Origin: Straminergon stramineum | Lineage: Eukaryota > Streptophyta > Bryopsida > Hypnales > Calliergonaceae | NCBI GenBank assembly: GCA_963920665.1 | Contig: OY987268.1 | Location: 17,548,501-17,612,500, forward strand | DNA: 64,000 nucleotides | Reading direction: 5' to 3' | Part shown: piece by piece, positions 1 to 13,109 of the stretch | How the letters are laid out: each line of letters starts with the position of its first letter | Numbering within the stretch: the stretch's first letter is position 1 | Notes under the pieces: generated by a model | What the model saw: only the letters and a program-made list of their open reading frames with translations | Database searches by the model: none | What the model was told of the DNA's origin: nothing | Made by a program: the position numbers and the translations under genes

Positions 1-720
1 GAGCTTTAGTAGATTATAAAAGGTGGAAAGTACCTTAGTTTTGAGTGAAACTTAGAGAGGTTGTAGATATTTTTTTTTTAATTTTCAAAATGGGTTTATT
101 TTTTTGATTTGGAGTTAGTATGTGAAAATTTTGGGCTTGAGAGTGAAAGAGTGAAGAGATACTTTTGGATTTTTATGAGAGTGAATTTTGAAGGGTCATG
201 AAAGGTGTACAATATTTTAAATTTGATTGAAACTTGGCGAGGTTGTAGATACTCATGTTAGCTTTCCAAAATATATTTATTTTCTTGGTTTGGAGTTAGT
301 ATGTGAAAGTTATAAGCTTGAGAGTGAAGTATATGTGAGTTGCCTTTGAGTTGGGAAAGGTGAACTTTGTCCGACCATAAAAGTCGGACAGTACCTTAGT
401 TTTGAGTGAAATTTGGAGAAATTGTAGAACATTTTGTTAGCTTATCAGGGATATATCACACTCTTAGCTTGGAGTTTGAGAACATCCATGACACTCAATC
501 TTCTATCAAACACTTCTCCAAGGGGAGTTTATGGAGGATATGATTTTTTTTCTACTATTTTTTATGACATGTGATGTAAATTGAGACTCCATGACATCTT
601 TTGAGGTGTATATGGAGATGTGATAGTATTTTGGTTCATATGACAACATCTGGGGGTTTATTATTACGTTTGTGATCTTATATGACCATGGAATCTTCCA
701 TTATTTGGGCCACATCTAGT
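1..720. repeat. Dispersed repeat with internal ~180-bp tandem units
   Basis: The motif GGAGTTAGTATGTGAAA recurs at about 109 and 290, with a related start near 468, giving a period of about 180 bp. The stretch from here to about 780 is matched in reverse complement by 30060-30960, including the non-tandem flank (the 'ATGACATC...GAGACTCCATGACATC' and 'AAGGCCTCTCTACTC' segments). It is therefore one copy of a dispersed element whose other copy lies 30 kb away in inverted orientation. No coding potential is visible. Confidence 0.65.
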
Positions 721-1775
721 TGCAACTTGAAACCCCAGGTTTTTCCAAGGCAAGGCCTCTCTACTCAACAACGTGTTATCTTCTCCTTCCCTTCTCCAAT
801 CTATTCCTAATGGCTAACTTCTATTCCTTCTAATACTCTTCTACTCTAATTGCTAAATTTTACTTCCTCAACTCTATTCTAATAGCTAAATTCTATCCCT
901 CTACTCTATTCTAATTGCTAAATTTTATCCCCCTATTCTATCTTAATTGCCAAATCCTACTCCCTCTAGTACCCTGACACTAACCTACTCTATCTATTAA
1001 CCTCTACTTAGATTGATTTTTTATTCCAACTACCCTAGCCGAAATACCTAGTCTCTAGTAAAAAAAAACCCAGTCTCTGATCAAACCCAACCCACCCTTC
1101 ATACTAGCTGATATCAGGCCGCCAGTACTAGCTGTCGAGCTAGTCGCTGGTGTTGGTCTGTTGGTCCTAACTTGTTGGTGTTAGTGCCGATGCTAGCTAT
1201 CGTTGGTGTTGGGGCCGGTATTGAGTGTTGGCGCTAGTTGTGTCTGAAGCCAAAAAAGAGAGTTGAAGGTCTCCCCTCCTTCCGTAGAAAATTGCCTTGG
1301 AAGCTTAGATTTCTACCCCCATCAAGGGTTGGAAACGTTGAGCATAGGGCTCTAGGGGACGCTGCTTCCTTTGATCACTAGGACCTAGGACTGGTTCCTT
1401 TTGGATACTAAACTTTGACTTGTCCCCAATCGTTTAGGGAACTAAACTTTGGAGGTAAGTAATGCTTAGGATCAAAGCTTCGCCGTCGATTTGGATTTAA
1501 CACCAAATCTAGGACTTGGAGGCACCTAAAGTCTCAAGGCTCCACTATTACATAGAACTTTTAACACACAATCTAGAACTCTATAGACCTACAGTTTTTT
1601 CTCCACCGTCAATGAACCAAGAGCTTAGAGCTAGAGCTTACATGACATAAGACAGAGACACACTAGACCTAGTGACCACATAAAATGCGGTAAGAAGGGG
1701 CCCCAAGACCTCCTTCTACTTGCAACAACCACTCAAGATGGAGTAGGGGGTAGCAAGGAGAGTGAGAACTACCAT
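721..1775 (-). repeat. Probable internal region of a decayed LTR retrotransposon
   Basis: No gene is seen. The sequence has pieces matching (in reverse complement) the region downstream of the LTR at 10300-10900 and, in the same orientation, 18400-18950: the 'CAAAGCTTCGCCGTC' and 'CTAGTCGCTGGTGTTGG' type segments. It is thus probably the region beyond the minus-oriented LTR at 5133-2270. No gag or pol reading frame survives. Confidence 0.4.
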
Positions 1776-2190
1776 TATGAGAGTGAGAGTTGCCTAAGAG
1801 AGTTTGGTGCCAATCCAAACCTCTCCAATTGACAACAACATAGAGACTACTATGAGAGCAAGGACTACTAAAAGAGTTAGGTTCCAACCCAAATCTCTCT
1901 AAATGACAACAAGAGACCACAATGAGAGCAAGAACTACTAAAAGAGTTAGGTTCCAACCCAAATCTCTCTAAATGACAACAAGAGACCACAATGAGAGCA
2001 AGAACTACTAAGAGAGTTTGGTTCCAACCCCAACCCCTCCAAATGACAACAAGAAACCACGATGAGAGCAAGAACTACTAAGAGAGTTTGGTTCCCACCC
2101 AAATCCCTCTAAATGACAACAAGAGTCCATGATGAGAGCAAGAGTTATAAAAGAAAGCAAGAAAGAGCCACAAGAAAGCCACATTGCCAA
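1776..2190. repeat. 70-bp tandem repeat array, about 5 to 6 units
   Basis: The segment ATGAGAGCAAGAACTACTAA recurs at 1852, 1922, 1992, 2062 and 2132, exactly 70 bp apart, with a degenerate earlier unit near 1781. Each unit contains GTTCCAACCCAAATCTCTCT and AAATGACAACAAGAG. The minus-strand open frames here are only the translated repeat and are not called as a gene. It sits inside a retrotransposon relic. Confidence 0.8.
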
Positions 2191-2269
2191 AGTTCCAACA
2201 AGTGGATCCCAACAGACCCAAGTATAATGATGTATAAAAATGGGGGTGTTTGAGGAGAGAAAGGCGTCC

Positions 2270-3868
2270 CCTTTTATAGGAGGATGGATAGCTTCATTCC
2301 CCTCAAGATTATAAACCGGAGAACTCTGTTCTTCACGAAGGGAACTCTAAAAATCTAATTTTCTTACAAGAATTAGTTCCACATAAGATGTTGACTATTC
2401 TACGATTGTTTTGGGATTTACCCTATGTGTGAGGGTGTTGACAACTAAGTCTCCTCCTCACATGTGTCAAAGACTTTGTTCCCAAGCATGGGAACTTTAC
2501 ACAATCTAAATTTCTTACAACTTTCAAATCTATGTATAATGTTGACTATCTTTGAATTACGTCGGAATTTCTCCACGTGTGGGGGTGTTGACAACTAAGT
2601 CTCTTCCTCACATGTGTCGGGAACCTTGTTCCCAAGAATGGGAACGTCCTTCTTCCAATTCTCCAAGATTTAGGGCTTCAATTGCTCATTGACTTCTCCG
2701 GTTTTCTGTTGTCTACTTCTAATTTTTGGAGTTTAACTCTGATTGGCAAACAGATTGCGCCGTTGGCTCCAACAAGTCATTTAGAGTCGCCTAACCTCCC
2801 CTCCCCTTTTTCCTTTGCAAAAAATCCATCAAAACTTAGTACCATCCCCCGCCAAAAAAGTGTTAAAGATTTAACTTGTCGGTGTTGCCTTTTTTGAACA
2901 AGGTGACTGGCTAGGTTGATTTGGAAGGTCCAAGGGGGTAAAGACAGACCTTTCATCAACTATGTTTCAAACTCATACACTCCTGAGATGCCAATCAAAT
3001 CCTTGCCCGCATTGCCACGTTGTTAAATCTAGAGAGGATCTTCCAATTCAAATACCTCCCACTATCAAAATGTCACGAAACTTATCTGGGAGCCTTATTA
3101 ACATAAAAAAATTTAACCTAATTTTTAGTGAGATTTTACTGCCCTCCAAAAAATTTCCACAAATTTCCTGTAGTAGATTTCGATGGTTGACAGTTTGGAA
3201 AGAATATCTCCGCAAGTCAAAAAATTCCGAGACTTTTTGTGGGACCTCTCAAGGAGTCCCACAACAGTTGTGCAAGCTCATACTCTTATTTTGCACATGT
3301 AGAGGCACGGAGGATAAATCCCACCCTCCACTAATTACGTGGAAATAGGGAATCTTTCATATACGAGGGAATCTTGGCAAAGGGATTTCGCTTCTGATCC
3401 CCTAGCACACTCTAGTCCCCAATTCCAATTCCATACTTGGTACTCGAGAATTCTTCCATGAACTAGTCTTGGTATTGTAACTTCTACAAGGCTAATGATT
3501 AGGTCATTGGGCTCTATGGTTTCAATGGTGGGATGGGAAAACAGAGCCTACTCAGGAATTTCACGGGCTCCTCTCAAAGCAATTCTTAGCCAACTAGGCC
3601 TACTACTTAGTAGGTTGGGGCATAATAAAGCAACCACACTCAAATCTACTAATTTCTAGCGTTTGTGGTCCTAACCTATCTAAAGGTGGGAATCTAAGGG
3701 ATAACTAGACCTAAAATCTTAAAAGAGACCAAATACCTAATTTGGCATGTCACAACCTATTTTGGCCTCAAGCTCTTTTGGAGGCTTTTTACACCTAATT
3801 ACCTACTAAACTATGTAAAGCGAGAAAAAGAAAAGCTATGGTCCCAAATGACGAATTGAGAGCTTACA
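2270..3868 (-). mobile_element. LTR fragment, minus orientation (family A, copy C2)
   Basis: Read on the minus strand it starts TGTAAGCTCTCAATTCGTCA at 3868 and reaches a TATAAAAGG box at 2278-2270. Body segments match the better copies at 8551-9820 (plus) and 21687-20410 (minus): the 'TTTTGGAG.TTAACTC' and 'CTAATTTTTAGTGAGATTTTA' blocks. It abuts the neighbouring LTR at 3869, so one copy truncates or was inserted next to the other. Open frames at 2682-3348 are not coding. Confidence 0.55.
2315..2640. repeat. Tandem duplication of ~150 bp
   Basis: GGGTGTTGACAACTAAGTCT occurs at 2433 and 2583, and the surrounding text (TTGACTAT..., CACATGTGTC, TTGTTCCCAAG.ATGGGAAC) is repeated with the same 150-bp offset. 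It lies between the TATA-like box at 2270-2278 and the body of the LTR copy, so it lengthens this LTR relative to its relatives. Confidence 0.7.
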
Positions 3869-5133
3869 CACCCACCTCCTTTCATTCATCTAAGGTAACC
3901 CTATGACTTTGGATTTTTATCTTCATCTTCAAGGGTTTTCATCTCTACGCTAATCCGCAAACCTAACTTTTGGAGATTAACTCCAAATCAAAATCAAATT
4001 GCGTCCTTAGCTTCAAAAGGCTATTTTTAAAGCATATGAACCCTAGAGCTTTTCCTAACTACAAAATCTCAACAAAACCTAGCGCCAACTTCATGCCAAA
4101 ATCAAATAAAAATCCAACTTTGGGAGTTTGACTTTTTTTTATAAAAGCAACTAGCCTAGGCTCTTAAGTAGGTATGGGGGAGTAAGAATAGACCTATCTT
4201 TGACCTCATTCTGCTTTCATATGCTCCTACTCCCTTCGTCAACTCCGTGGTGAACTTTAATTTCTATTGGTTGTTGGAGAATCTCGTAAGTTTGGGTACT
4301 TCTGACTATCGGAATGTTTTGAAACTTGCTGGGGCGTCTTATTAATATAAAAAAAGCTAGTTTGATTATTAGTGAGATTTTACTACCACCTAGGTAATTT
4401 ATACGAATTTTCCATTGTAGATTTGGTTGTTTGGGCAATTGACCATCTAGAAAGGCATCTTTTGACTATTAGAAAATTCCAAAAGTTTTTTTGGAACCTC
4501 TCATGGAATACCACAACACATGTATAGGCTCATATTCTTATTCTACACATTGACCTAGGGGGGATAAAATTTGCCCCCTCATTTAAATATTGGTAGCTAG
4601 GGAATCTTTCACACCGAACGGAATCTTAGCAAATTGACTTCATTGTTGAGTTCTAAGCGTGATTTTAACCTATAGCCACCCTCCTTTAGTTATAGATTCC
4701 TATACGGTCTCATCTTGGTATTTTTAACTCCTGCAAGCCAACAATTGGGATTCTGTTATTTCATCGATGGAATAGGGAAACTAGAACTTATATCTAGGAA
4801 CTGACCTAAATACCTTATTAGGGTTCCCTCAACCAATTTTAGCCTAGAGATGTCTTTCTTAAGCGAAGTTTGAGCCAGTTGTGCCAATAACACATAATCT
4901 ACCTATTTACCACGATTAATCAAGTTCTAACCAATATACAAGTCATGGTTTGAGATATTCTAGCTATAATATTCTAATTCTAGACCAAATTCTATATTGA
5001 TATACAACACACTTATTTTGATTCTACATTCTTACGGAGGCTTTTTGTATATAAAACTATACTCAAAATAACAAAATAAGAAAAAAAATAAGAAAAAAAG
5101 GGTGAGTCCCGGGTGACAAATTGGGGGCTCACA
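3869..5133 (-). mobile_element. LTR fragment, minus orientation (family A, copy C1)
   Basis: On the minus strand it starts TGTGAGCCCCCAATTTGTCA at 5133. The whole 1.26 kb is collinear with 21687-20420: shared blocks are AGCCTAGGCTCTTAAGTAGG, TATGGGGGAGTAAGAA and CTCATTC..CTTTC.TATGCTCC. It ends just short of where the TATA box should lie, so the copy is truncated by the next LTR. No coding capacity is seen. Confidence 0.6.
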
Positions 5134-6609
5134 CATGGCTACTCACATTACAATGTCCAAATGAGTTATTATTATGTAATTTCAAAAAATTTACTAGATG
5201 CCATTCTACACAAAAAAAGATCTCTCATATATTGCAATATTCACACATTGACATCTTGCAATTTCAATGGTGAGATTCTTCAAGCAAGACATCTTAACCT
5301 TTTGAAACTTTTTTTCTTTGAAAAACATGAAAATTGAGTTCAAAAATGAATTGTGCAAGTTATCTTTTGGAAAAGATGCTCTATTTGCCCCCAAAATAAG
5401 ATTGTCCATTACTTTCACATAACAAGTCCAAATGGAATGAATTATAGCTTCCTATCTAGATAAAATCACAATCTAGAAGTAAAATTTTGATAAATCTAGT
5501 ACTAGACTACGTGATATCCAGGTTCACCAACCCTTGCTTAAAAGATTAATAGAAGTTTAGATATAAAAACTACTAGTGTGCCATGTGCCATGCCACAATA
5601 TTATAAAATAATATTAACCCCTAAAGGATTGAATGACCATTGAAAGTACACAAGTAATCTCGGGTAGGTTTGTATGAAGTCATTTTCTAATGGATGTTCT
5701 TCAAATTTTGACACAAGGTGTGAATATGTATCCCCTAAGTGGGAATATAATTTTTTTTCCAATCACTTGCCCAAATCAAAAGTTATGTTGCCCTAAACTT
5801 TTTTGGCAACTCGGGCAGCTTCGGGTAGCATGTGCAAAACACCTCTTCTACTTCTGAAATTTGGTAGGTATGTAAATTACATGATATAAGATGAAAATAT
5901 AAAAACAAATAAATATGTGTAGTGTATGAAATACCTATCCTATTTTTAGTCACATGTCTCTAGCTAATTTGTTTTTTAGCCATAAATCTAGACCAAAAAT
6001 TGATTACATGCCTAAAGGAATAGGATATGTTTTTCAAAAAATATATTCAAAACTGGTATTTCAAAGTGCATTGAGAAGAAATAAATTTTTTTTACTGAAA
6101 TTAAACCATACAAGAATTTAGTAAACTACTTTGAAAATGATAAACCTTGTACATTGCAAGATTGTGGGATTTGGAGTTAGAAAAAAATTATTTTGGATAG
6201 AGCCCAATGGAGGTCAACAAATTGTGACTCAACTTTGTAGACATCATTTGTATCATATATATACAACTTTAAAACATTTGACCATTGTATAGTTATGTTG
6301 TATGCCATTCTTTTAACATAGTTGAGGTCTTAACATATCCAACATCATCTTGCATTGAAACAATGTCCACAAGATGGTGACCACTCTTGCAAGATTTCAA
6401 TTCTAATTTTAGAACTAAAATGTAGAAAAACTAGGATCTCAATGATGATTGTAAGGCTTTCTTCAAAATCATGTACAATAGAGAAGTATCAAAAACAAAT
6501 CTAATGATTTTACACTAGAATTTGACCTCATGGCCCCCCCGAATTCTCTAACATTTTAAATGCAATGAGTAAAGCTAAATCAATTTTAGTTAGGTAGTTA
6601 GTTTTAAAT
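5134..6609. repeat. AT-rich debris with an orphan TTAA-CCCC element end
   Basis: No gene is seen. At 5614 lies a terminus TTAACCCCTAAAGG matching the piggyBac-like family. Around 5245-5480 there is a piece homologous to the interior of the 19400-20328 copy (AATGGTGAGATT, AAGATTGTCCATTACTTTCACAT, CCAAATGGAATGAAT). The parts are probably remains of one or two broken copies. No matching right end was found for the 5614 terminus. Confidence 0.4.
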
Positions 6610-7195
6610 TTAACCCCTAAAGGACCGAGGAACATTTTGAGCAGAAATTGTCAAAAACTGACACTTTTTAGGGCAGCAAGAAAAAACATGAAAAAAAAGT
6701 TGTTTTTTCAAAATTCAACTATACAAATTTGTACTAGACTTCTTTGGGAACATGTAGAAAAAAATTTAGAAACTTTGACCACACGGATTGAAAGATTATA
6801 ATGTTTGAAGTTAGGTGAAAAAGTTTTTTTTCAACCTTGCCTAACATGGCCTGTAAACTTTAACTCCTTCTAGAATGAGATTCGTACACTAAACATGGGA
6901 CTTTTTTAACATCCGCATCTTGCATCATGTAAGCTACACACCCGCCAAATTTCAAAATCATAGGAAGAGTTTTTCACATGCTGCTCAGAGCTGCCCAAGC
7001 TGCCCACAAAGTTTAGGGCAGCATAACTTTTGATTCGGGCACCTGATCAAGAAAAAAATTAGATTTTCAAGAAATGGGTGCATAGACACACATCATGTCC
7101 AAATTTCATGAACATCCGACCAAAAATGACTTCATAGGAACCTACCCAAGATTTCTTGCGTACGTTGAACAGACACTTGGTCCTTTAGGGGTTAA
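6610..7195. mobile_element. TTAA-flanked MITE, piggyBac-like termini (586 bp)
   Basis: The left end reads TTAACCCCTAAAGGACCGAG and the right end, 7177-7195, reads TTGGTCCTTTAGGGGTTAA. Both ends are CCCC/GGGG inverted repeats bounded by TTAA, the arrangement known for piggyBac elements (TTAA target site, CCY...GGG ends). No transposase frame lies inside, so the copy is non-autonomous. TTAA could instead be part of the inverted repeat rather than a duplicated target; the sequence alone cannot separate these. Confidence 0.65.
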
Positions 7196-8550
7196 CTTTA
7201 GAATATTGTATTAAACTACTATAGAAACATATAAAAAAATTGTCCTCTTTGCCAAAACTCTAAAAAAAACATTTTTTGCAAAGCCTTCTTATAATCGAAA
7301 TTTCATCCTTCAAAATTAATTGAAAAATTTCACGTGTTCTACACTTTGAGCATTTTCAAAATATACAAGAAATGGATTGAAAATACATAAATTTTATAAA
7401 AATATATTAGACTATGTATTTATGTTATCCAAAATAAAAGTAAAAAGACATATGCAATAAAACTAAAATACTAAATCTCTAATAGTTTTGAGATAAAATT
7501 GAAAAATGTGAATTCTAATAATAAGAATGACTTCTTAAATATTAACAATAATTTTCTAAAGGTTCTAAGCAATTTCTGAAAGGGATATTTAAAACTAAAA
7601 TTTTACACATCATTCTCCTTTATTACCTATATATATAACACAATATTATTCATATCATTCATTTCATGAATGATGATAGAATGATTCAAATAATTTGTTT
7701 TGAAAAGAATGACTCTAGGCATTTTCTCTCTCTCGATATAAATGTTTTTTCTATCAAAAATAAATTAAATAATATAATTAATTTATGAAAATAAATATTC
7801 TTTATTATTTGCATTGAGATCAAAATGAAAAAGCCTTATAGCTTTTGCAATATTTATAAAAATGACATGAGACAAAGCATTACTAATATGGCATGTAGAG
7901 CTATAGTAATGAGGACTTACCTATTAAAAAATCTTTTGTAGTTTCACCCATTTTTAGCCTATTTGTCTAAATTTCAAAAATATTTTATTGAAAATTCCAC
8001 AAGAGTTTAAAAATTATCATTTTGAAAGCAATACTAGAATTCCTCATCTTTATTTAACTTTGTAATGAATCAAATTAGATTATCTATTAGTTTAATTGTC
8101 CTAAGACTTTAGAATAAAAACATCCTATACAAAAGAATTATTTTTGATTTGAAAAAAGTATAAACATAATTCAAAGAAAAAGTGTGAAAACGAAATTTGA
8201 AGTTAATTTGATTACCTACATCAATCTAGGCTGAAATATTTCAAAAAAATCATTTTTTGGAAGTATAAATGGGGTTTGAAGTTTCATAAAAAAAATTACT
8301 GGATTTTATTGTGAGTATTTACACTTCTACTACTTTGTGGACAAATTACAAATGAAATCCACTATGACTTGTTGCACTTAGAAAACTATCTACAATATTT
8401 TATGCAATTTTTTTGTAGTAATCACTATATATTTTTTTCAATTGTTGATAATACAATCTCAAAAGCAACTTTTTTTTACATACATTCCTTCAATAGTAAA
8501 GTCTATAACAATGCAATTGAACTTCAATTTGTATGATCCATTTGGCTACT
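7196..8550. other. AT-rich intergenic sequence
   Basis: No gene, RNA or clear repeat is seen. The stretch is very AT-rich with short homopolymers and weak similarity to the interiors of the TTAA-flanked elements. Confidence 0.4.
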
Positions 8551-10640
8551 TGTGAGCCCCCAATTTGTCACTAGGGGTTCACTCTTTTTCTTTTCTTTTT
8601 CATATTTTGTCATTTTAATTTCACTTTATTATACAAAAAAATCCTAAAAAGAATGTAGAACCAAAATAGGAATGTCACATTCCAATATAGTATTTAGTCT
8701 AGTTTGAGAATGTTGTAGCTAGAATGGCCCAACCACGAGTTGTAAATAGGTTAGAACCCAACTAATTGGGGCAAATCAATCGATTATGAGTGATGGGCGT
8801 ATCAAGCTCAAAACCCCACATGAAGAGCACATTTCTAGGCTAGAATTGGTTGAAGGAACCTTAGTGAGGCATATGGGACAGTCCCGGAGATAGGTTCTAG
8901 TTTCCCCATTCCACCAACAAGATAGAAGAACTCTAGTTTGTTGGCTTGCATATGTGAAAAATACCAAAACAAGACCATGGAGGAATCTAAGTTTCAAGGG
9001 GGATGTTTTAGGGTGAAACCCATGCCTGGGAACCAATGGCAAAGTCGGTTTGCTAAGATTCCCGCTAGTGTGGAAGATTCTCCGGCCACCAATAATTAAA
9101 CAAGGGGGTGGATTTTGTCCCCCCTAGGCTGATGTGTAGAGTAAAAATATGAGCCTACACATGTATTGTGGGATCCCATGGGAGGTTCCACAAAAAATTT
9201 TGTAATTTTCTGATAGTCAGAAGATGTCTTTCCCAACGGTCAACTACCCAAACCTAAAAATGAAAAATTCCTGGAAATTCCCCAGGTGGTGGTAAAATCC
9301 CACTAAAAATTATCATAGCTTCAATTATATTAATAAGCTTCCTTGACAAGTTTCACGACATTCTGATAGTCAGAAGTACCCCAACCTACAACATTCCCCA
9401 ACAATTAATGGAAATTAAAGTCTATGGCAGGTTTGACTGGCGGAGTGAGAACATATGGAAGCAGGAATGGAGCGCAAGATGGGTCTTTTCTCACTCCCCC
9501 ATGTCTACTTAGGAGCCTAGGCTAGTTACTTTTGCCAGAAAAGTTAACCCCCCAAAGCTGGGATTTTCCCTGAGTTTTGGCATTAAGTTGATGTTGGGTT
9601 TTGTTACGATTTTGAAGATACAAAAGGGGGAAGGGGTTCCTATGCCCTAAAAATGGCCTTCTGAAGCCAATGGTGCAATCTGTTTGCAATTCGGAGTTGA
9701 TCTTCAAAAGTTAACTTAGTGGGCCAATATAGAATGAAAGCCTTGAGTTTTGGATGAAAATTCAAGAAGATAAGGTTAACTTAGATGAACGAGGAGAGGT
9801 GGGTGCCCGGGAAAGAATATAAAAGGGCACCCCTTCTCCTCTCTCACCACCCCTTTTTTGTGTAATTGGGTCCGTTGGATCCAATTTGTATTGGAAATTG
9901 TGGCACTTAGCTACAAACCTTGCAACGGTGTTTTTTGGGGCATTTTTGGCCATTGTTGTTGTTCTTGGATCTTGCAAGGTCTTTTAAAGGTCCCTTGCCT
10001 TCTCTTTTGATTGAGCATGGTACTAACTCTTCCAAGCTCGAGCTTGAAAACTTTTACTAACTTCCTAGGTTGCTAGAGGTTGTGGATGCTTACCTTTGGG
10101 AGGCCTATTTAGTCACTCCCCTTATTTCTCATGTACTAACCCTAGAGCAACCCCCCATATGACTAGTGATGCCACTTTGGGGGGCTTTTAGTTCAAGTTA
10201 TTGATGTTACTAACCCGTGTCGCTAGGCTTGAGTGTCCAAGTCCCTTCCTTTGTCTTTTGTCCTTGTCCCTAACGGTGACATGTTATTCCTTGGTTGAGA
10301 GGCACGAGGGTGTGAGGGTAGTAGGACCCACCGTACAGCAAAGCTTTGAACCCATAGGGTAAAAGAGTCCTTGTGGTATGTATAGTAGTGGGGGACAGTG
10401 AAGCTTTGAATCCCCTAGGGAGGGGAATCTTAGCAGTGTATGAAAAGGGGGGATGACAGCGAAGCTTTGAACCCTTTGGGGTAAAAAGTATTAACAGTGT
10501 GTTAAAACCACCTCATGGGAGAGCTGTGTGATCAGGTGGCCCCTCCCCCTACAAGATTTAGTTCCCCAAACACGTTGGGAACAAACCAAGTTTTAGGCCC
10601 CAAAAGAGTAGAAGTAGAAGTCAAAGTCGAGGGTAGAAAA
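8551..10640 (+). mobile_element. LTR of family A retrotransposon, plus orientation (copy A)
   Basis: It begins TGTGAGCCCCCAATTTGTCA at 8551 and runs through blocks that are the reverse complement of 5133-3869 and 21687-20340, including CTACTTAGGAGCCTAGGCTA at 9507. A TATA-type box TATAAAAGG lies at 9818-9826, about 1.27 kb from the start. This spacing is the same in copy B (21687 to 20418). The part after the box (to about 10640) matches copy B down to about 18700, so the LTR is about 2.1 kb. The exact 3' end is not fixed. No protein is encoded. Confidence 0.6.
9818..9826 (+). promoter_or_regulatory. LTR TATA box
   Basis: TATAAAAGG occurs at equivalent positions in three copies of the same LTR: here, 20418-20410 (minus) and 2278-2270 (minus). 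It is followed by a pyrimidine-rich CACCCCTTCTCCTCTC segment. Conservation at a fixed distance from the LTR start (1268 and 1270 bp in copies A and B) supports a retrotransposon core promoter. Confidence 0.6.
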
Positions 10641-12503
10641 TAATTAGAGAAAAATCAAGTGAGGTTGCCCCCCTTCAAGTCTGGCTTGCACTCGCAATCC
10701 ACGGACATGGCATGTCCAAGATCCCCTTAGCATTCGCAAAAAATCAGCAAACGCCCAAACTAGCCCAATACCCAGCCCACCAAGACCGTGATACCCGAAA
10801 GGCCAAACCCGGGCATCGAGCGGGGGGGGGCCGGTACCAACAATGACAGGCTGCCAACAAGCAAGGCAAGGGTCATTGGGGGTCAGGTCCGCTACTGGAG
10901 CTTACCGGGTGGGTCGTGTTGATATTGGAGTGTATTTGGGAATCGGAGTCCGCCATTGGGGTTCACTGGGTGGATTGGGGTCCACCACCGAGGTGTATTA
11001 GGGGGTTGGGGTCCGCTACTAGGGCTTATTGGAGAGCTAAGGTGAGAGAAAAAAAGGGTTGTCAAAAGGTGAGGTGGGGGAGAACAGAGGGCTATCAAAA
11101 AAGGGGAAAAGAGAAAAGGCCCAATAATCAAGGCGGAAGAAGAGAGGAGGTCTACAACAAATTCAACCACGCTAAGCAACCGTCGGGGTGGGGAATCCAA
11201 CCCCTCATCTCCCGCAAACCACCATCAAGGCAACAATCAAATGGACAAGAGGAAGGACAATTTAAAGGTTAGGAAGCAGAAGTAGATAAAGAAGGCAGGG
11301 GGAAATCCACAAGACTTACTTAGGCCTTTAAATTAGAAGTAGGTAATCACCCCAAGATTAAGTGTGAGATGTAAGTGTAGGACGTAAGAAGTAGCTCAAC
11401 TTGGAGGAGGGGATGAAACGTACTTAAGATTATCTTAGTAGGAAGATCAGAGTTAGTTGGTCCACCTTAGAGTGTGGAAGGAAAGAAAAGAAGGGAGGAG
11501 GAAAGAAATAGGAAAAAAATCGACAATTAAATCCTTGTACCAATTCATTAGAACAGAGGTCCATTGTTTCACGGCGTGGGAGTTCATGGTGGAGGAGGTG
11601 GAGCTTCCATTGGGCGCAAACATCGACTCGAGTTCTAAAGTGTGAGTTAAACCTCCTCCAAACTTTCCCTAGGGCTCTAACTAGAATTTAGTAGCTTGGG
11701 CCAAGGCCTACCCATAGGTCAGACCCATAGGACCATAGGTAGGTCATTTCCAAAGACATAAGCATAAGGAGGAAAGCCATGGCTTTCCAAAACCCTAAGG
11801 CACGCCCAAAATCTGGTGAAAATTGAGGAAGTTATAGCCAGATGAAGTTTAGGGTCAAATTGGATGAAGAATAGCTAAACTCTGTTTTTGACAGAGAATT
11901 AAACACATTAGGATGAGGCTCCCAATTAGGGTGCAGGGCCAAAGAGAAAAGTCGATTCCGAGTTATAGGTTAGGAGAAATTAGCGGATGAAGTTTGGATA
12001 AGGCTTGGATGAAAATTCGGTAGAAATCCCCAATCATGGTTCAACTCTAGATCTGGGTAGGGGAAATCCTTGTAAACCATCCCCCTAACTTTCGGGTCTT
12101 TCTGAATTGGGAACTAGGTGTAATTGGTGGATGAAGTTTGAGGAACCGAGTATTGGTCAACCTTCATCCACCCATAACTTTGGCTAGGAAGGTCGGATAG
12201 GGTTGAGTTTTATGTTCTTAGAAATGGCACAAGATGAACTAGAGGTTTCTTAGGTTAGTTCTACCCTGGTGTAGATTCCATCCAGATCATATAGCAAGCC
12301 ATTCATTCAGTCGGCCAAAACATTGGAAGTAGATTAAGCGAATCTTGCAAATTTGGGGTCACTTAGGCACTCAGTAAAAAGATTCATTGCTTGGAAGGCA
12401 CAATGGACCATACTTACACACCCAAAAGTAGGAGTCACTTAGTCAAAACCCAAAACTTGGTTGTGTTTGTGAATTACCAAGGGTAGGTAATTTGGCGCTT
12501 ACA
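10641..12503 (+). repeat. Internal region of retrotransposon copy A, non-coding relic
   Basis: It is GC-richer than its surroundings (10800-11300) and has short open frames on both strands, but none resembles gag, protease, reverse transcriptase or integrase. 11800-12480, with repeated TGGATGAAGTTTG motifs and ATTCATTGCTTGGAAGGCAC, is the reverse complement of 16740-17900 and is also found in 52590-53010. It ends with GGCGCTTACA at 12503, resembling another LTR start read on the minus strand (TGTAAGCGCCAAATTACC). Confidence 0.4.
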
Positions 12504-12534
12504 CACACACACATACACACACACACACACACAC

Positions 12535-12583
<49 letters not shown>
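12501..12583. repeat. Compound microsatellite (CA)n-(TA)n
   Basis: About 35 bp of AC repeats with one T interruption are followed by about 43 bp of uninterrupted TA repeats up to AATTTTATC. It lies directly at the apparent retroelement boundary. Confidence 0.95.
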
Positions 12584-12586
<3 letters not shown>

Positions 12587-13109
12587 ATCTTCTTAAAAAA
12601 ACATTTGAAATATGGTAATTACATTGTATGTCACCTAAAATTTGTCACTTAAAACAAGGATTTCCTATAGTGTGAACAATGCCAAGTAGTGGATTGTGAC
12701 AAAATTTGTGTTCCCTAAAAATCAAACATCCAAAAAGACAACCTAAACCCAAAATATATTAAATAATAATTTTTACTCATTATAACAAAGATACCATGTA
12801 AAATCCAAAAATGCCTAAGCCCTACAAACTCTTCTTAATAACTTGATAACCAAACATGGCATGGATAGTATACAAGCCTTATGCAAAAGTTACTTAATTT
12901 TCAACTTACCATGAGTTGTGTTTGACCATGAATGTCATTCTACATTTGCTAAAGAAAAGTCACACACATGACATCCAAAGAAAAAGAGTCTAGGATGCGT
13001 TTGTTGGGGGCAGTAGCCTCTTAGCAAAGGACTTTCAACTCTTTGATTTCAATTTTTTTTTCAAAATTACCACCAAACATAGGACATGGCAACCATCAAC
13101 CTCAAAAAG